A stretch of DNA of 64,000 bases from Euglena gracilis (GCA_039621445.1 CP154956.1:81464474-81528473); one strand, 5' to 3'; counted from the stretch's first letter, positions 1 to 11,846 are shown. The notes: a model not told the origin generated them from the letters alone. Numbers and translations are program-made.

Positions 1-311
1 CCCCCCCCCAACAACGATGGCCATGGCTTGCAACCATGGATTCATTTAACACCTGTGACCCCGGGGGGGGGGGGCGGGTTTCGAGAACGGGTGGTGGATT
101 GGGGCTGGTGGACCCTTCCCCCGCCGGACGTATTTTTCCAGCCCAAGGATGGGCCAGAAAAAAATTCAAAGGTTTCAAATTTTTTAAATTCAAATTTTTA
201 AAGTTTGAAATTTTAAAAATTAAGTTTTTCAAAAGTTTTTTTGGGCCGATTTTGGATGGGGTTTGGGTGGTTGGGTGGGTCTGGGCCCAGGAAAAAGTGT
301 CCCCCTCCCAG

Positions 312-456
312 TCACTAAGTGAATACATGCTTGCAACGCCAGAGATACGTGCCTGGACTGTCGCTGCATGGGTTGAAGGAGATATGATGGTGGCCCCTGA
401 TTGTGATCTGGTTCCGACCGACGCCCCTCCTACGAGCGTCGGGATGATCGTGGAAG
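312..456 (+). CDS. Candidate internal exon, unknown protein
   Basis: The segment is open in one frame (starting SLSEYMLATPEIRAW) and is bounded by a C-rich tract ending in CAG and by a GTGCGT donor. It is acidic, with pairs such as EGDMM and PDCDLV, and carries no motif I recognise. The flanks are T-rich and C-rich intron-like sequence. No neighbouring exon could be joined with confidence, so gene identity is unknown. The exon reading is an inference from the splice dinucleotides and an amino-acid composition that is not low-complexity. Confidence 0.35.
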
Positions 457-3400
457 GTGCGTTACATTTTTTGTGACTCAGTGCCCAGTTGGATTTGAGG
501 ACGCTGCATCAGAACTACCAGGGGGGGAGCTTGAACGGGAAATGTTCTTGTGGGGAAAGCTTTGGACGAAATGTATTTTTTCCTGCCATTTTAAGGATCC
601 ATTCAGGATTTTTCTTGGACATTTTCAGAGAAATCCAATTTCCTCCAATGGTAAGCCAATTTTTTTCTTCTTGATTTTTGGAATGCATTTTTGTTTCAAA
701 CCACCTGTTCAGAAAATTGATACTTCAAAACAGGGTCAGGGGTTACCCAAACCTTGAATTTTGGATGTGTCAAAACATGGGGATTTAGTTTGAATTCTCC
801 TGTGTTTGCCTGAAAAGTGGGTTCACCGACTTTTTCGTCCAGAATCCTTCTCAGCCTTTTTAAGTGGACGTTTTGAATTTTCCCCAGCATTTTGAGGAGT
901 TGTCCAATATTTTTCCCAACAGAATTTTTCGTCAGCAATTGTTCCCAGTCAGATTCTTTACCCCGATAAACAACGTTCATTCACATTTCAGATAAATTAG
1001 CACTCCATTCTTGACCAACCGCATCTCATCAGGGACTCCCGAGATGATGACAGCAAGCGGCGCAGGTGTGCAGTGAATCCAACCTCCAGTGCAGTTAACA
1101 AATGATTTGACCATCCTTGTAGCGCTCTCTTTGGTTAAAGGCTTGAAAGACATGCTCCCAGATTCCACGTACCCTGTTGCTGAAACTGACAATAGCTTAC
1201 CCGAGTATTTTGTGGTCTTCATTACATGTGCTTATTTCTTTCTCGCAGGGTGGACGACGACGATTCTCACAAGTCTCGGTGTGTTCAAAGCTGATTATTG
1301 GCGGGTTGGGGAGGTTGTGGCTGCCTGATGAACACTGGCATTGGCATATGGCAGAGCTTGTCCGGTGCTGTTCTTTTTTTGGAAGAAGGCCCTGTCAGTT
1401 CTTGGTTGTAATGATTTTGCCCGATTTGGCGGGACTCCTGGGGTTGGCTTTGGATGACGCCTTTCCAGTTCCTAGGATTGCGTTAGATTGCCTCCTCCAG
1501 TGGTTTCTGAAGCTGGAGGGGACCCTACCCCCAAGGACACTGTACCCCAAAGAAAAAGCCAGATAATGTTCCGGAAAGGTGGCAGGGGGGGGATATCACC
1601 GCCATGATGCACCTTGGACAAGGGGGGAGGGTGGATTGACACACAACAAGGGACACACATTCATCTTCAAAAAATTATTGGAAAAATTGGAAAAGCAAGG
1701 ATTATTTTCACAAAATTTGACCTCCAGCGGTATGTTCTCAAGGGAAAGTCACCCCTTTCTGCCATCGGTGTTGGGTGTGTTGACACCATACATTTCTTAT
1801 GGACCCCGGGAGGGGGAGGGGGTGTCATTTCCACTATTCCAAAAACCAGTCACCGAAAATCCCCCGAAAATCAGTCAGTCACTACCCCCCCCCCCCCACC
1901 CGGGTCGGCCACTCTGGAATGCAAAGGAAATGGAAAAGGAAAATTTGACCACAAACGTGAAAACGGCCCAAAAAATTTCCGGCACCTTAGGCACCAGGTC
2001 AATTCAGTGGTTTTTGCCGGACCCCCCCCCTGGAGGCGGTCTGGGCCAAAAACCAGTCAGTCACTCTGGTAAAACTAGTCACTCCGGGGGGAGGGGACAG
2101 TGGTTAAGTGGTTGCATGGTTGGCACGTCCCCGTGTCAACGCCACTTTCCTGGAACATTGGCGTGGACGAGGGGCAAGGTACAGCAGCATTTCCTTGTTG
2201 ACTGTGTTTCTTTTAGCCAGATGATCGGAGGGAGGTTTAATTTCGGAACATTGTTCATTTTTTGGAAAGCGCTTATTGGGTGGATGCTCTATTGCGTTTT
2301 GGATGACACTCTTCTTTTCCTGGACCTCACAGGTCTAGCCGAGACTACCGATAGGCAGCTGCAGGACAGGGAGGAGGGCCAGCCAAAACACATCAACGGA
2401 TCACAACATTTTAAGCCACTTCTCTGTCCTCACCTGGCCAGGCCGTCACGGAAGCAGGTGGGGCCGTGTTGGGGATGGGCTGCAACCCAACCAGAGACGG
2501 TGCCCAGTGCTATGTTTTCCAGAAAATATATTTTTAGGCGGGGAGATGTTCCGGTACAGAACAAACTGGAATAAATAAATAACTTTCGGAATAAACCGGA
2601 ATCGGCAAACCCGGAACATTCCGGAATAATTGGAATAAAAATTTCAGCCGAAACGTTTGGAAGTTTTGAGAGAAGATATAAAACCCATGGCGAAGGTGGT
2701 GCTTTTTATTCATCTCTTCCCCCAATTTCAGCAAAAGTTTGGCGGCCAAACTGCCCGCACCCCAAATCCTAGCACCTGCCCTTTCAGAGTCACTCCAGGA
2801 AAAGGGAGGGCTAAATCCCTTGCAGGGGCCGACCATTCGGCGGCCTTTATCTTTCTTTTCCCCTGCCTGTCTACTGCCTCTGGGAATCGCGTGGCCTGGG
2901 CCAGTCGGGAGGATGTGTGCCGCGCGTGCGGGCCGACCTCAGGTCGGCCGGTCCTAACCCTAACCCACTGCTTTCACTAACCCCAGGGGATACCGTGACC
3001 CGGAGGGAACTTTAATACCCCCTGGGGGAATATGAAGTATAATATTATGGTACATGGCGTACAAATATAATATGTATATGGTACATATAGTTCAGTCTGC
3101 ACTTGATTCCTTGGGCTTTTTGACATGGACCGTTTTTTTGGTGGTTTTGGAGCAGGTAATACATCAGGATGTGGAATTTTTCTCCAGGGTCCGGGGTGTG
3201 AATGCCTTTTTGTGCAGTGAAGATGTGAGAGCTTGGATTTTTTTTTAATAACACAGTGCCACGTTTTGTGGGGTGTTTTCGGCGTTGTTGCGTGGGTGGT
3301 TGGTGTTGTTGAGCCAGTCACCTGCCCTGGGTGGGGACACCTCCCAATCACCCCCATGGCAGAGACGGCCTGGCGCCGACCTTGACTCCCGGAGGCTCGC
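457..3400. other. Intron-like or intergenic low-complexity DNA
   Basis: This stretch is T-rich with scattered C and G runs. Near 1560-2100 there are fragments of the gggtgggtgactgg-type MITE ends (C-run/G-run pairs and the phrase aaccagtcagtcac). A short TAACCCTAACCC motif occurs at about 2955; it is too short to call telomeric. I see no convincing exon. Confidence 0.4.
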
Positions 3401-3409
3401 GTTTGAGGG

Positions 3410-3759
3410 ATGTGCGCTTTGAGGTTCTCCGCCCAGAAGGGACCATCTCGTCAATTATTTGCTTGGTTGCGATCGGTGCTGCTGCCCGCGGACGGTTTCA
3501 GGGACGTCGTTTGTACCGAACCTGCTACGTCCGTGCCACGCACGAGCTGTTGCGGGCGTTTCATATGCCTCTGTGCATGCATGTGACAAGCAAGGCACAC
3601 CCTTCGCCGTGTATGGGGTCGGAAGCATTGGGGTTCTGCGGGGCGGGGCTGGATGGCATTCTGGTTTTGGTGGATTGCCATACGTTGTCAGCAGTGGGCG
3701 GCAATGGGAGGGCGCACGGGATCGATCCGCAGCAATTTCTGGCACCAACATCAGTTTGA
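3410..3759 (+). CDS. Candidate exon ending in a stop, unknown protein
   Basis: One frame stays open through a GC-rich island and ends at TGA (3757-3759). It includes LYRTCYVRATHELLRAF and LVDCHTLSAVGG. No domain is recognised. The reverse strand and another forward frame are also open here, so the frame choice rests only on residue composition. Upstream and downstream sequence is T-rich and intron-like. Confidence 0.25.
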
Positions 3760-4612
3760 TTGACCACAGAAAACCTTTGTTCAGGCAAGAACATCCTCCT
3801 CCGTCCTCTGCCAATTTCGAGTTTTTTTCCCCAATCAATGTCAGACCTCCGAAAATTGTCCAACAGAGAAGACGAGGTTTGCAAGTTTTTTTTTATAGTT
3901 TTTTTCTTCCTGGGAAATGCATCGCTGTTGAAGCCACACTGGGGTCAAGGACCCTCTCCTTTTCTCCTCCCTCTCAGAAGCCTCCCACTCACCCCCCCCC
4001 CTTGGAAGGGCTGTACAGGAACCCACCGACACCCCATGGGTGGTGGAGGTGCCGAGCCCCCCACCAGGCCTTCCGGTATTTCCTGTGGCGAATTTTTTTA
4101 GGCCGAAATTTTGCTTCGGCGTCGAAGGCATCTTTCCTTGTGCGGAGCTGCTGAGGCGGCCAAACTCGCACTTAAGGTTTTGATTTTTAGCTTGCGCTTT
4201 GGCGCAAATTTCCAAAATATTTAAGTCCCGGCGGTGAAACCCACCCTTTTGACCCTCTGGTTCCGCGGAGACCCTCCACAGTGGCGTGCATCATTTGCTG
4301 ATGTTGGGACCAGGGGAACAGGCCCAGTTTTGGTGTTTTTCAAGCTTGTGCACCATTTTGAAAAAATGTTCAAAACCCTGGGTCTGAACGCCGGGACACG
4401 TGAATTTTCCCAAAAAAAGGGCCAAACCCCCTTGTTTTTGAAGCCTTGACTGTGTTCCCCGGATGGTGCTACACAGGCTGGGTGTAATTTGGCCCTTTTT
4501 GTTGCTTTTTTGGGGCTCTGGGATGTGTCCGTTAAGGGTTGCCTGCTGAGGCATCCAGAGGGTGGACTCTCCATACACGCTGTGAAAAGTTGGAAAAAAC
4601 GGCATGTCACAG

Positions 4613-5203
4613 AGTTATGATCCCTGGGTGCTTGAAGTGCGAGGAGCGGTACAGGGGGAACCACCCAGGTGGGGGGGTTTGGGGGGATCGAGGGCATACA
4701 TCTCTCTAAGGTTTTGTGAACCCCCCGGGGGGGGGGGGCGGCTGCAGCCAGCCCCGATTTGGGCCCAGCCCAGCCGCAGCAGCCCCCTCCCCCGGGGGGG
4801 GAGGGTGCTAGCCCTAGCTAGCCAGCCCCTTTTTGGGTGGTCCAGCCCAAAATTTTTTCGGCGCAAAGCGCCGAAATTTTTTGAAAAACTGTGTTCAAAA
4901 GTGGCCATAAATGGGGTTTGGGGGCATTTGGGGCATTTTTGGGGGGGTTTCAGATGCATCATTTTTTCAAAACTGTGTTCTGCAGGTCATTTTTGGGCAT
5001 TTTTCTGATTTCAATCCAGCTTACCCCGGTTCGGGTCCAGCCGGGGTCCAGCCCCCCCCCCCGGGGGGGGGGGGTGGGCTAGCCAGCCCAAATTTCTAGC
5101 CAGCCCAAATTTCTAGCCCTAGCCCAGCACCCCCCCCGGGGTCCTTAAAGAGATGTATGATTGAGGGCAAGCCCAGGGACCTGTCCCAACGTCTGGTGAG
5201 GTA
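4613..5203 (+). CDS. Candidate exon split by a MITE
   Basis: A CAG precedes an open segment (SYDPWVLEVRGAVQGEPP). A 465-bp MITE interrupts it at 4695-5159, and an open segment continues after it (IEGKPRDLSQRL) up to a possible GTGAGG donor. Removing the MITE and one 8-bp duplication leaves the sequence open through the junction. The protein is unknown. The 5' part beyond 4670 is G-run rich and less convincing. Confidence 0.3.
4695..5159 (+). mobile_element. hAT-like MITE, CATACATC family, copy 1
   Basis: Terminal inverted repeats read CATACATCTCTCTAAGG on the left and CCTTAAAGAGATGTATG on the right. The flanking 8-mers are ATCGAGGG and ATTGAGGG (7 of 8 identical). Inside are C/G runs at both ends and a central GGCGCAAAGCGCC hairpin followed by T-runs. 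A near-identical copy lies at 37752-38225 with a perfect duplication, which fixes these ends. No coding capacity is seen, so it is non-autonomous. Confidence 0.85.
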
Positions 5204-5216
5204 CGCCAGGCCCCAC

Positions 5217-5327
5217 ACTGCCAGGCACAGAAGGCAATGGTTATGGACATGGCACTTAAGCGCAATAGTTTTGCCTTGCGCTTAAGCGCAATGTATTTTC
5301 ATTGCGCTTAAGCGCAAGGTATAACAG
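5217..5327 (+). repeat. Cluster of GCGCTTAAGCGC palindromes
   Basis: The 12-bp palindrome CTTAAGCGCAA or its partner occurs several times in about 80 bp (gcacttaagcgcaatag, gcgcttaagcgcaatg, gcgcttaagcgcaagg). The copies share the TTAAG core seen at MITE ends in this window. The function is unknown. Confidence 0.5.
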
Positions 5328-5902
5328 AAGCCCCTGAGTTTATGGGAGTCAGGCATTTGCTTAAGGGATTGCAGACCCCCCGGGGGGGGGTGGACTGCAG
5401 CCAGTCCAAATTTGGCTAGTGGGATTTCTAGCAGACCCCCTGGGGGGGGGGGGCGGTCTGCTAGCAGGGCTAGCTAGTGGAAATTTTTTTTCCAGTGACC
5501 GGCGCAAAGCGCCGAAATTTTTTTTGGGACGCCCAAAAATGGCCAAAAATGCCCATTTTTTGGCCATTTTTGGGGAATTTTTGGAACAAAATCAGCCCAA
5601 AACCTGTTAAAAACCTCACTTTTCCTCCGGCGCGCAGCACCGGAGGAAAATTTTTTTCCAGTTTGGGGGACCCCCGGACCCCCCCCCCCCGGGGGGGGAG
5701 GGGGGTCTAGCTAGTCTTCTTTTCCAGTGTCTCGCCGATTGGCTAGTCAGTACCCCCCCCCCCCGGGGGTCCTTAAGCAAAAGCCTGATGGGTGTCCCTC
5801 TGGTGTGTTACGGTGTGTCGGGGGCCCCTCTCTGCACGGCCAGTGTGCGGGCTCGGTGCGGAAATACCTGGCGCTGTGCTGTGGTGTTGAGCTTGAAGAG
5901 CT
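5328..5902 (+). CDS. Candidate exon split by a MITE, unknown protein
   Basis: An ATAACAG acceptor is followed by a short open segment, then the 5350-5787 MITE, then a GC-rich open segment. Deleting the MITE with one duplication gives a continuous frame that includes PEFMGVPLVCYGVSG and APLCTASVRARCGN. The right-hand 3' end is uncertain because several GTGGG donors are possible. No known domain was found. Confidence 0.4.
5350..5787 (+). mobile_element. hAT-like MITE with TTTGCTTAAGG ends
   Basis: The left end is CAGGCATTTGCTTAAGG and the right end is CCTTAAGCAAAAGCCTG. The flanking 8-mers are ATGGGAGT and ATGGGTGT (7 of 8). The interior has C/G runs, GGCGCAAAGCGCC, and a second palindrome around ccggcgcgcagcaccgg. 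An inverted-orientation relative is at 62593-62988, where the arms read TTCTGCTTAAGG instead. Potential splice signals are CAG|GC near the left end and TTAAG| ten bases before the right end. Confidence 0.85.
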
Positions 5903-5975
5903 GTGGTGGGTGGGGGAGGGGCTCCCCCCACCATGCTTTCCCAAACAGTCCCGCCCCTTGATTTTTCACCATTCG

Positions 5976-6427
5976 TCTGAATGGGTGCCGCCCGCTGTTG
6001 GCACAGACTCCAACACAGGCAATTGCTTAAGCACTGACCGACCCCCCCCCCCCCCGGGGGTGGGTGACTGGTTTTTTCAGAGTGACTGACTGACCCCTCC
6101 CCCCCCTGGGGGGGGGTCGGCCAGGAGTGGGCAAAAGTGGCGTGAGTGACCCCGGCGCCAAAGGCGCCGGAAAAATTATTTGGGCCTAAAATGGCCTAAA
6201 GTGATGGGAAAGTGGCCGTTTTTCTGAGTGGCCGACCCCCGGGGGGGGGGGGGTAGTGACTGGCTGGTTTTTTGAAAATGAGTGACTGACTGGTTTTTAA
6301 AAATGTGGAGTGACCCCCCCCCCCGGGGTCGGTAAGCAATTGTATGCTCCAACACAAGAACACCTCGAATGGAAGCTTTTCCTGGACTTCCGAGGGCGAT
6401 GATATTTAGGTCAATAATTTTCTTTCG
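5976..6427 (+). CDS. Candidate exon interrupted by a MITE
   Basis: The left part reads EWVPPAVGTDSNT and the right part RTPRMEAFPGLPRAMIF, ending at a GTACCG donor. They lie in the same frame once the 6016-6346 MITE and one CTCCAACA copy are removed. The match of frame across a perfect 8-bp duplication is good evidence that this was one exon before insertion. The family is unknown. Confidence 0.5.
6016..6346 (+). mobile_element. hAT-like MITE, CAATT family, with perfect duplication
   Basis: The left terminus is CAGGCAATTGCTTAAG and the right terminus is GGTAAGCAATTGTATG. Both sides carry the perfect 8-bp direct repeat CTCCAACA (6008-6015 and 6347-6354). The interior shares the phrases gtgactggttttttcagagtg, ggccgtttttctgagtgg and a GGCGCCAAAGGCGCC hairpin with copies at 15140-15463 and 34569-34751. 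The element is non-coding. Confidence 0.93.
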
Positions 6428-7235
6428 GTACCGAAGGAATCTTTCCTTGCGGCGTGCCATGGTGGCTGAGAATCGACCCCCTCCACCTCCCGGGTGGGGG
6501 TCGACCCCCACCCGACCCCCACCAGGCCTTCCCGTACACCATGCTCACAGGGGGGTCCAAAAATAGAATCAGGGGGTAGATGGTATAAGTAAGGTAGGTG
6601 GGATGCGTTCAATCGGGGGGGGGGGGGCGCAGCTGCAGCAGCTGCGTTTTTTTTTTTGCGTTTTGTGTTTTTTGGTTTGGCAAAATTTTCATTTTTTGTG
6701 TTTGTTTTGTATTTTTTGGGGGGTGCTTTTTATGAAGAGAAAGAATATTTGACTTTGGAAAATCCTCATTTTTGACCACCCGATTTTCCCTTGAGAACAT
6801 TTTTTTTGCGAATGGTTGCAAACTTTTGGTCAATAAATTGCACATTTTATGTGAAATGAAGAAATTTTCCACAGCAGAGGTGTTCCAAGTCCTGCCCAGT
6901 AGAAAGTTTAAATCCTGGGTGAGCTCCTGAAGGATTTTACATGCAATTTGTGTTTTTTTTTCTGTTTATTCGTGTTTGTTTGTGCTTGTTTGCTCTTTTT
7001 GTGTCGGTTAGAGGGTCCATGATGAGTTTTCCCCTGGTTCAGTAAGATAATCCAAAGCCAAATCTGCTTGTGTTTTTGTTGTTTGCTTGACCCACCGTAG
7101 CCAGAGGAGCCAACGGCATCTGAATCGGTGCTCATCCACAGTTGGGCAGTCGTGTTGTCCGTTCAGCCGAGCCCCAGTACTTGACCCCTCCCCGAGGCCA
7201 AGGCCACCACCCGCCACCCCACTGCTCCATCCAGC

Positions 7236-7359
7236 GGGGGGGGGGGGGGAATGCGCTGCGCATTGTTCTGCATTTTTGCGCATTTTTTTGCGCATTTTTG
7301 TCAATTTTTCAAAAATGCGCATTTTTTCTGAGGGCCGTCCAGCGCATCCCCCCCCCCTG
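7236..7359. mobile_element. Short G-run-ended element with TGCGCATTTTT core
   Basis: It starts with a G-run followed by AATGCGCTG and ends with CCAGCGCATCC plus a C-run and TG. The flanking 8-mers are CATCCAGC and CATCCAGT (7 of 8). The body is made of TGCGCATTTTT units. A 600-bp reverse-orientation relative lies at 56832-57431 with a perfect duplication. Confidence 0.7.
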
Positions 7360-8257
7360 CATCCAGTTGTTGCCGGGCCATTTCCCTGACCAGAGAACTT
7401 CTTCGGAAGGCAAAGGGCGAGGGGAGTTCCACTTTCGTAAATGCACATTGGTGGGGTTTGAGAGAGCATGTGCTTTGGTGAATCCTGTTGTTCAGGTTAA
7501 GTTGTGTTTATCATACGAAAAAGGATGAGGGCAAGGGTTGTGCCAGGAATGAGCCTAGCATTGAGGCTTGATTTAGGCCATAGTTTAGGCCTAAATGCCT
7601 CTCCTCACCCTTGATTTGGCCTGACCTTGTGCAAACTGCACTCACATTTGCCAGGGACCTCTCCCACTCCTGCATCGGCCTGCATTTCGGTCCTCAACAG
7701 TGGTCCGAAATGCCTTTCAGCATTTTGACCCATTTGCCGCTTTTGGTTGCTTTTGGCCGCATTGGTCATTTTTATCATTTTTTTTGGCTGCTTCTGGCGC
7801 TTTTTACCTGCTTTTGGTTGCTTTTGGCCGCCTTGTGGCCGCCTTTCGATCTCTTTAGGGGTTTACAGGGGTCGACTTTCAGCCTGTGAGCATCTCCGCT
7901 GCATCTCTTCCCTGTGTGCACCCTGTCTGCCCCGCTGCCAATCTCCTTGCAGGGGGCTGCCTCTTACGATGTGATGCTGACCAATGTACAGAGCACTGTC
8001 CACTGGCCACCCACATGCATGTTTTCCTCAAACACAGTCTGTCTCGCCACCCTTAACCCCAGGATATTTGATCCAATGAATTACACATTGGTGACTGTTG
8101 ACCGTGTTCGCTGAAAAAGATTCGCAGGCTTGCTGTCTGTCTCCGCTGCAGAAGTTACTTTTTGGAATCCCACTTTGTTTGGATCAGAATTTTAAGGCGG
8201 TACCGACCCCCCCCCCCCACCTCCAGGGGGAGTGTTGTGCGCCTACCGCTGGAATTA

Positions 8258-8375
8258 CGCCATAGTTGCTCACCCGGCCAAGCGGAGCAACGCAGGAGCA
8301 CTGGTCCCTGGCCACTCACCACACAGCAAATTGGGCCAGAGCGAGTTAGCGCCAGCCATCAACAGACAGGAAGCC
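8258..8375 (-). repeat. Dispersed ~100-bp repeat, copy A
   Basis: On the minus strand it reads aggcttcctgtctgttga, followed by ggcgctaactcgctctggcc and a TGTGTGGTGAGTGGCC block. It matches + strand copies at 10024-10110 and 61200-61310. The homology with the last extends through gaccagtgctc. No ends or duplications were identified; it could be a SINE or a transposon terminus. Confidence 0.65.
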
Positions 8376-8550
8376 TTAGTGCAACCGGGGGGGGGGTGCC
8401 TGCCCAGGCACTCCAGGACACCCCTCCCCCCCCTGGGGTTAATCAAGTTCAGCCTGGTTCGGGTCCTGGGTACTCTGCCCCCAATTCTCCCAACCCCCCC
8501 CCCCCGGCCCCTCTTGGCCCGGTGGTCCCCCCCCCCCCCCGGTCAGCCAC

Positions 8551-8732
8551 TGGGCGGTGGCAGCGCCGCCGCCCCCGGACCAGCTGGCGCCGGATGCCGC
8601 TGCCCAGCGACGAAGAGCTGTTCTCCCTGCCCTGGGACTGGCCCCCGGCGACGGGGGGGCCGGCCCCGCCCTCCCCCGCCGCCCCCAGCCCGCCCCCCAC
8701 CCCCCCGGAGTGGCCTGGGCAGGCTTTCCGGA
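8551..8732 (+). CDS. Candidate exon, Arg/Pro-rich protein
   Basis: The frame reading RRMPLPSDEELFSLPWDWPP has G or C at nearly every third position and then runs into a proline-rich tail (PTPPEWPG). It is preceded by C-runs and followed by a T-rich tract. It may belong with the islands at 10138-10264 and 11960-12147 as one + strand gene, but no phase-checked joins were found. The function is unknown. Confidence 0.4.
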
Positions 8733-9596
8733 ATGAAGCCAAGCTTGCCCGGGGCCCTCACCGGGCTTTCATTGTGTTCCGCATGAGAACCAGTTCTCGA
8801 ACTCTACAAAACAAAACCTCCCCCAACATACCACCCGGTTTTATACCTGGGTTGGATTTCAAGACCCTCGGGGGGTTTTACGTTGGGTGGGAAAATCAAT
8901 CTTCTGTGACCAAAAGCATATGTGTTTTTTTACAATTTCGCCTCATTTTGCCTCAAAATTACCATTTTTAGGCAAAAATTCGCTGTTGATCATTTTTTGG
9001 ACCAAAATTGTCAGAATTCATGGCCTAAAATTGTCATTAAATGGCAAATTTTTGGAATTTTTTTCTCTCTCGCGCTGCTGGCATGGTGCCTGTCGGCACT
9101 TCCCCGGAGGATGTTTTTATGTTCTGTAGCTAAATCAAAGACCACGGGGTTTTATAGTTGGAGCATGCTGTACTGGTAATTTTATTTCATTTCGTCGTCA
9201 TCGTCATTTGTCACTGAGGTTGCACCGCTCCATCTGTATATGTATTTTTTTTAACCCCCAAAAGGAAAGTGGTCTGAATGAAAGTCTGCACAGCTTGAGG
9301 GTTTTTATGAATTTGTGTGTCTGTTTGCTGATCGTTGAGGTGGTGCCAATTTTTGCTGAACCTGAGGGAAAAGGGAAGCCTGAGACTGAAGTTCCCACAG
9401 TCCACAGTGCTCTGCCGGCCCCAGGACCTCCTCAACCACCTCCAGGCAATGGGGCGGCGGGGGTGCTGCAGTCTGCTGTTCAAGGAGAGAATTCATTGTC
9501 TCTCCCCAGTCGGGCCGACAACACACAGTGCCTCAAGGTGCATAACAAGAAAAGTATCAAATGCATATTCATCTGCAGGGTAGCGGATGTGCGCAA

Positions 9597-9765
9597 ACAA
9601 AAATCCGTCATATCTTATGTCTTATTCTGTTATGTCCTATATCTTATATCTCATCGGTTATGCCTTATATCTTATGTCTTATATCTTGTGTCTTATATCT
9701 TATCTTATATATCATTCCTTATCTTATATCTTATTGTATATCTTATCCTGTTTTTGTCTGTACCC
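9597..9765 (+). repeat. TCTTATA/TCTTATG microsatellite-like repeat
   Basis: Imperfect tandem units of TATCTTA and TATGTCTTA run for about 170 bp. All three frames stay partly open as low-complexity SYILYLI-like peptides, which I treat as spurious. Confidence 0.85.
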
Positions 9766-10023
9766 TGTTGGAATTTGATGTTATGAACTGTCATGCGGTA
9801 TCAGATCAGGATTCGGGTCGTCCAGAAAGACCAAGGCAGGATAGGATGCGGTTCGATACAGTCGGACCACCTCGGTGCGGCGGCCAAGCGCCGTTGCCGA
9901 GGACGCAGTTTCCCGCCCCCCTTCTGCCACAGCGGACTGCCACCCCTGCGGTGCACCGCCATTCTCCACATCTTCCACATTTGCATGTTCCGGCGTGTTC
10001 CGGCAGGCCTGCCTTAGTTGCGC

Positions 10024-10110
10024 TTAGGCTTCTTGTCTGTTTGTGGCCGGCGCTAACTTCGCTTCTGGCCCGGCCCAGTTTGTGTGGTGAGTGGCCAGAG
10101 GCAGGGCCCC
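10024..10110 (+). repeat. Dispersed ~100-bp repeat, copy B
   Basis: The sequence aggcttcttgtctgtttg, then ggccggcgctaacttcgctt and tgtgtggtgagtggcc, matches copy A (reverse) and copy C at 61200. It lies just upstream of a GC-rich exon-like island. Confidence 0.65.
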
Positions 10111-10137
10111 CCTCGTTGGCCGACCCCCGCCACGCTC

Positions 10138-10264
10138 CTTCGCACGTCGCCGAGGAGGCGCCGCCGCCCGCGGAGGCGCCGGCGCAGCAGGCGTTGCCCC
10201 CGCGCCTGGGCTGTGCCCCCTGGGAGTGGCTGCACAAGTCGCAGGCCAGGCTTCGCCGTCGGAT
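10138..10264 (+). CDS. Candidate exon, Ala/Pro- and Arg-rich
   Basis: One frame (SHVAEEAPPPAEAPAQQALP, then PWEWLHKSQARLRRRM) has G/C at most third positions and lies between C-rich and T-rich flanks. A GGTGGTC sequence after RRRM could supply a donor. No known domain was found. Its resemblance in composition to 8551-8732 suggests one gene. Confidence 0.4.
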
Positions 10265-11034
10265 GGGTGGTCGCGGCGCCCCACGTGGGGCGAGGGAGGG
10301 GGAGATGGCTACGGGGGTGGGGTGGTGAGCGGGTTTCCCCCAAAAGAACGCCCCTCAAGGACCGCCCTAGGGCCAAAGGGCCAGCCAAGGGCTGGCCCGG
10401 GGCTCAACTGGATCAAGAATTGAATAGTGAAAAAGCGTCCAAATTTGGATTTTTTTGGTGGATGAACGATGGTCCAAAGATGCCAGAATTCGGGTCCTCC
10501 TCCCCCCAATGCCGACCTGATTTCGCCGGGAATTGTCGAATTTTGGCATTTTTTGGTGGGGTTTTTGGACGAGTGTACTGAAAGATGCAGCAGGGGTGCA
10601 GGTGAACACCCCCCACGAGAGCTCGAAGGAGGCATGGATTCCAACAGGGGGGAGAATGTGCAAGTTGCATATGTTGCATTTTTTTTGCATATTTTTGCTA
10701 ATCCAAGAACTTGAAGATTTGCATTACTGAAAATGCAAAATTGGTACAAAAAAGTGGGGTATGCAATTTCAGGATGTCTGAGGATTCTGGCAGAAGAGCA
10801 ATGCCCTGTGCAATCATGCTGAATTACAAAAAAAATTGGGAGGTTAAAATATGCAAAAAAAAAGATTTTTTCTCAAAAATCTCGTGTGCAAAAAATACAA
10901 ATTAGCATACCACTGCAACTCCAACAGATATGTGCACAACATTGCATTTTTTTGCATTTTTTTTCCAATGCATATCTTAGGTACCTTTGTTGTAGGTCCC
11001 CACCCTCCTTATCCAAAGCCTGCCGCCAGTTCAC

Positions 11035-11190
11035 TGGCTGCTGCAGGCGTACCACCCCCAGGCGGTGGCCGGCTGTGGCTGCAGTGCTGCTGGCGTGGGG
11101 GCTCCATCCGTGTGGGTCGAGCGTTTCGGCTGGCCCGCCGCCTGCCCCGGAGGAGTGGGCCGCCATTCATTCCAGCACATGCGCCCCACA
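11035..11190 (+). CDS. Candidate exon, frame uncertain
   Basis: This GC-rich island between T-rich introns is open in two forward frames. One reads HWLLQAYHPQAVAGCG and another reads GGSIRVGRAFRLARRLP. It ends near CCCCACAG. Coding is likely from composition, but the frame cannot be settled by eye. Confidence 0.3.
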
Positions 11191-11804
11191 GTGACCGCTG
11201 TTTGGGCTACACAATGTGAGACCTAGAGTTAATTTGAATTTTTCATCAAGAATTTATGTTTTATTTTCATTTTTTTGTTAAAAAAGCAAGCAAAGATTGG
11301 AGGACAGCTCCACACTGCAGAAGGCAGAGGATGCGCATGAGAGAAATGACAACCCATTCCCTCGAGCATGCCACCTTGGCTTATATTCACTGCATTTTCA
11401 AAAGCAAGTTGGGGTTCTTTTTTTTTCTCCCTTTCTCCAGCACAAGGTGTCCCTCTTAGCACTGAGACCCGACCCCCCCCCCCCACCCCCTGGGGGTCAA
11501 GATGGTTGGGGGGGGGGGTGCAGACCATCCCCCGGGGGACCCCTACTTGACAGGTTCCAAAAATAGGAAAAATCTTCCGGTGCTGCGCTCCGGGAAGTGC
11601 AAAAATGCCGCTTTCCCTTTTAAGCAAATTGCAATTTTTTTTGTTGTTCGGATATTTTTACCACATAAATTCCAAATTCCCTCTGGGTGCAAATTGCAGT
11701 TTGGCTGCCCGGAGGGAGGAGGGAGGTGGAATGAAATTGGGACCGAACTGTGGGGGTTTTGACACCCTCCAGGTGGCGGCCTCTCCCACAGCTACCACAG
11801 CGGT

Positions 11805-11814
11805 CGCCCCCCAG

Positions 11815-11846
<32 letters not shown>

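Larger units (their letters stand above)
6440..8540. other. Intron-like spacer with MITE remnants
   Basis: The stretch is T-rich with G-run/C-run islands near 6620 and 8200-8400. It contains the 7236-7359 element and one copy of a roughly 100-bp dispersed repeat at 8258-8375. I see no exon with clear codon bias. Confidence 0.4.

Noticed and set aside
2950-2975. Telomeric repeat (TAACCC)
   Set aside because: Only about two units are present, and the variant at 16281 is also short; nothing indicates a chromosome end.
5342-5795. Nonconventional (euglenid-type) introns defined only by paired ends
   Set aside because: I first considered this because the arms pair and lie between exon halves. The 8-bp direct duplications and CAG-type ends explain the structures better as hAT-like insertions, and the exonuclease introns are ordinary GT-AG.
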